DNA from: SHLQ01 sp047638715
Lineage (GTDB): Bacteria > Actinomycetota > Acidimicrobiia > Acidimicrobiales > SHLQ01
Direction of reading: 5' to 3'
Assembly (NCBI GenBank): GCA_047638715.1
Contig: JBLIMK010000014.1
Location: forward strand, 1 to 44,518
Length of the DNA stretch: 44,518 nucleotides
Shown here: piece after piece, positions 43,390-44,518 of the stretch
How positions within the stretch are numbered: position 1 is the stretch's first letter
Layout: every line of letters begins with the position of its first letter
Translations under genes and position numbers: made by a program
The notes under the pieces: model-generated
What the model was told of the DNA's origin: nothing
Seen by the model: the letters and a program-made list of their open reading frames with translations, nothing else
Database searches by the model: none

Positions 43390-44244
43390 ATGACCACCAA
43401 CGCAGAGATCCCGCGCTTCTCCTGCAACGACCGGGAGTCCGAGATGTTCAAAGCCATCGAGGAGACCGGGGTCGTCATCGTTGAGGACCTCATCGACCAA
43501 GACGCAGTTGACGCCATCCTCACAGAAGCCGAGGCGCATCTTCGACGGGTCGACCCGGAGATGATCCACATCAATGAGGTCCTCCAGGGCTTCTACGCGG
43601 GGGCCAGGAACGTCACCGGTCTTGCCAGTAAGTCACCAACGTTCGTGAACGCCCTGCTGCTGAGCCCCCTCCTGTTGGGGGCGGCCGAGGCGATCGTCGG
43701 TCCAGCGTGCGCGAGCCTCAGCCTCAACGTAGGACAACTCATCGTGCGGGAGCCTGGAGCCGAGCAACAATGGCTCCACCGCGACGACGATGTCTGGTCA
43801 TTTGTGCCCGACCCGCACCCCCAACTCGAGCTCAGCTCAGTGACGGCCCTATGCGAATTCAGCCGCGAGAACGGGGCAACCGTCGCTGCGCCCGGAAGTC
43901 ACCGTTGGGAACCGGGGAGGCAGCCCGAGCCCGACGAATTGGCCTATGCGGAAATGCCCGCAGGAGCGGCGATCGTCTACCTCGGCTCGACCATACATGG
44001 CGGCGGGTTGAACAGCACCCAGCAAGCTCGGGCCGGTGTCCACATGAGCTTCGTCGCTGGATGGCTCCGAACCGAGGAGAACAACTGCCTTTCGACACCG
44101 CCCGCAATTGCACGCTCCCTACCCCGCCGCGCCCAGGAACTCCTGGGGTACGGAATGCACGACGCAGCGGCATTAGGTGGCGGCTATCTCGGGGCCGTCG
44201 ATCTGCGCGACCCGGTAGACCTGCTCGCTGCTGGCGAGCTTTGA
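43390..44244 (+). CDS. Phytanoyl-CoA dioxygenase (PhyH) family oxygenase
   Basis: 284 residues from ATG 43390 behind GGAAAGGAAG (43377-43386); a longer in-frame start overlaps the previous gene and was rejected. A non-haem Fe(II)/2-oxoglutarate oxygenase: H130-x-D132 in WLHRDDD, distal H203 in GSTIHGGGLNST, and 2-oxoglutarate-binding R214 in ARAGVHMSF. The N-terminus EMFKAIEETGVVIVEDLIDQDAVD is typical of PhyH-like proteins. The substrate is not deducible; the family hydroxylates or demethylates small molecules. Pairing with a methyltransferase suggests degradation or modification of a methylated compound. A complete triad implies activity. Confidence 0.87.
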   Translation: MTTNAEIPRFSCNDRESEMFKAIEETGVVIVEDLIDQDAVDAILTEAEAHLRRVDPEMIHINEVLQGFYAGARNVTGLASKSPTFVNALLLSPLLLGAAEAIVGPACASLSLNVGQLIVREPGAEQQWLHRDDDVWSFVPDPHPQLELSSVTALCEFSRENGATVAAPGSHRWEPGRQPEPDELAYAEMPAGAAIVYLGSTIHGGGLNSTQQARAGVHMSFVAGWLRTEENNCLSTPPAIARSLPRRAQELLGYGMHDAAALGGGYLGAVDLRDPVDLLAAGEL

Positions 44245-44360
44245 ACAAAGTCTGGTCTCGAACGTAGCTGTCTCGACCTCGCTTCTGAGCCGGTGACCAG
44301 GCGTTTCAATCAGCCTGCGGGCAGTTCGACGATCCAAGGGGCGCGTGTACTTTGGGTTAA

Positions 44361-44379
44361 ACTCGCCCCTCCGACACAA
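44361..44379. repeat. Attachment-site-like repeat, right copy
   Basis: ACTCGCCCCTCCGACACAA, an exact 19-bp match to 37471-37489, placed between the oxygenase gene and the convergent MazF-like gene. It is the probable right boundary of the island. The stretch 44245-44360 before it has no gene. Confidence 0.7.
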
Positions 44380-44409
44380 GCGTTAGTACATGCGTCATCT
44401 ACACAGACG

Positions 44410-44518
44410 CTAGGCGAGTCCAAGCACCGTGATGAGCGCGTCGTCGATCGACCACAGCTCGTCGGCTGAGAGGTATCCGACTACGTCGCCAAGTCGTTGC
44501 ACGTCGACAGCTCCGAGT
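44410..44518 (-). CDS. MazF/PemK-like toxin, C-terminal end (runs off window)
   Basis: The minus-strand frame ending at stop TAG (complement of 44410-44412) reads GAVDVQRLGDVVGYLSAD, then ELWSIDDALITVLGLA. This matches the C-terminus of MazF/PemK-type endoribonuclease toxins, where a phrase like LGxLSxEDLxxVDxALxxVLGL closes the protein. Only about 35 residues are in the window, so the catalytic part and the partner antitoxin are not seen. It is convergent with the oxygenase and lies just outside the right attachment-like repeat. Confidence 0.6.
   Translation of the reverse strand, partial: LGAVDVQRLGDVVGYLSADELWSIDDALITVLGLA

Larger units (their letters stand above)
37153..44379. mobile_element. 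Putative genomic island at the tRNA-Leu(GAG) 3' end
   Basis: The tRNA 3' end CCCCTCCGACACAA (37153-37166) is repeated in direct orientation at 37476-37489 and 44366-44379, and the latter two share a longer 19-mer. Integration of elements at tRNA 3' ends typically leaves such direct repeats. The interval contains an insertion sequence, a large orphan regulator and a two-gene metabolic operon, all absent from the conserved housekeeping blocks to the left. No integrase gene is visible, so the element may be decayed or the recombinase lies elsewhere. The boundaries are inferred from the repeats. Confidence 0.55.

Noticed and set aside
1..44518. CRISPR arrays, rRNA genes and prophage structural genes
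   Set aside because: Looked for regularly spaced repeats, rRNA signatures and phage morphogenesis motifs; none seen.

Overview
The window looks like a chromosomal segment from a high-GC actinobacterium, most likely class Acidimicrobiia (Ilumatobacter-like). The evidence is the excinuclease / rapZ / gap-pgk-tpiA-secG gene order typical of actinobacteria, an ANTAR response regulator, a DUF222/13E12-type HNH protein, the motif GWWMASDGKWYPP that I associate with this class, frequent GTG starts, ATGA/GTGA gene overlaps, and a DNA polymerase I with Tyr in the O-helix. The class assignment is an inference; no 16S gene is present.

Layout. (1) 1-5480: 3' end of tRNA-Leu(CAA), a small coiled-coil protein coupled to an ANTAR response regulator, polA, then rpsA with a long leader and a strong terminator. 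(2) 5590-16652: a Tad/Flp type IVb pilus locus: cpaB-like SAF protein, cpaE/tadZ-like ATPase, cpaF/tadA ATPase, tadB carrying an extra N-terminal vWA-like domain, and tadC. Then come a NarL-type response regulator, a GT87 membrane glycosyltransferase, two Flp pilins separated by a hairpin, and, convergent to them, a NarL-partner type histidine kinase. (3) 16815-26630: coaE-uvrB-uvrA, a second GT87 protein, an SpsF-like cytidylyltransferase-type protein on the other strand, and uvrC. The complete UvrABC excinuclease is therefore within 10 kb. (4) 26660-33772: a membrane-anchored beta-propeller protein, a methyltransferase and rapZ (all overlapping), then the lower-glycolysis operon gap-pgk-tpiA and secG. 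The yvcK and whiA genes that usually sit between rapZ and gap in actinobacteria are not here. (5) 33855-36943: an oligopeptide-type ABC substrate-binding lipoprotein and, convergent, the HNH protein.

(6) 37080-44379 is the accessory part. tRNA-Leu(GAG) is followed by a 217-bp direct repeat. The tRNA 3' end recurs at 37476 and again at 44366, so 37153-44379 has the signature of an island (or two tandem islands) integrated at the tRNA 3' end. It carries a roughly 1.26-kb insertion sequence with 25-bp terminal inverted repeats and a one-base frameshift in its transposase. It also carries an 1110-residue regulator (OmpR-type winged helix, degenerate class III cyclase domain, STAND-type ATPase, TPR-like tail) whose C-terminus appears to be cut off by the IS end. 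Divergent from the regulator is a two-gene operon: a homocysteine S-methyltransferase family protein and a phytanoyl-CoA-dioxygenase-family Fe(II)/2-oxoglutarate oxygenase. Two exact heptamers GTAGGAA spaced 11 bp lie directly in front of the regulator start and could be its operator. Just outside the right repeat is the end of a MazF/PemK-like toxin gene that runs off the window.

The most promising candidate for something undescribed is the island module: an orphan STAND/cyclase-like regulator controlling a methyltransferase-oxygenase pair of unknown substrate. No integrase or recombinase gene was found in the window, so the element's mobility is inferred from the repeats only. All functional calls come from reading motifs by eye.
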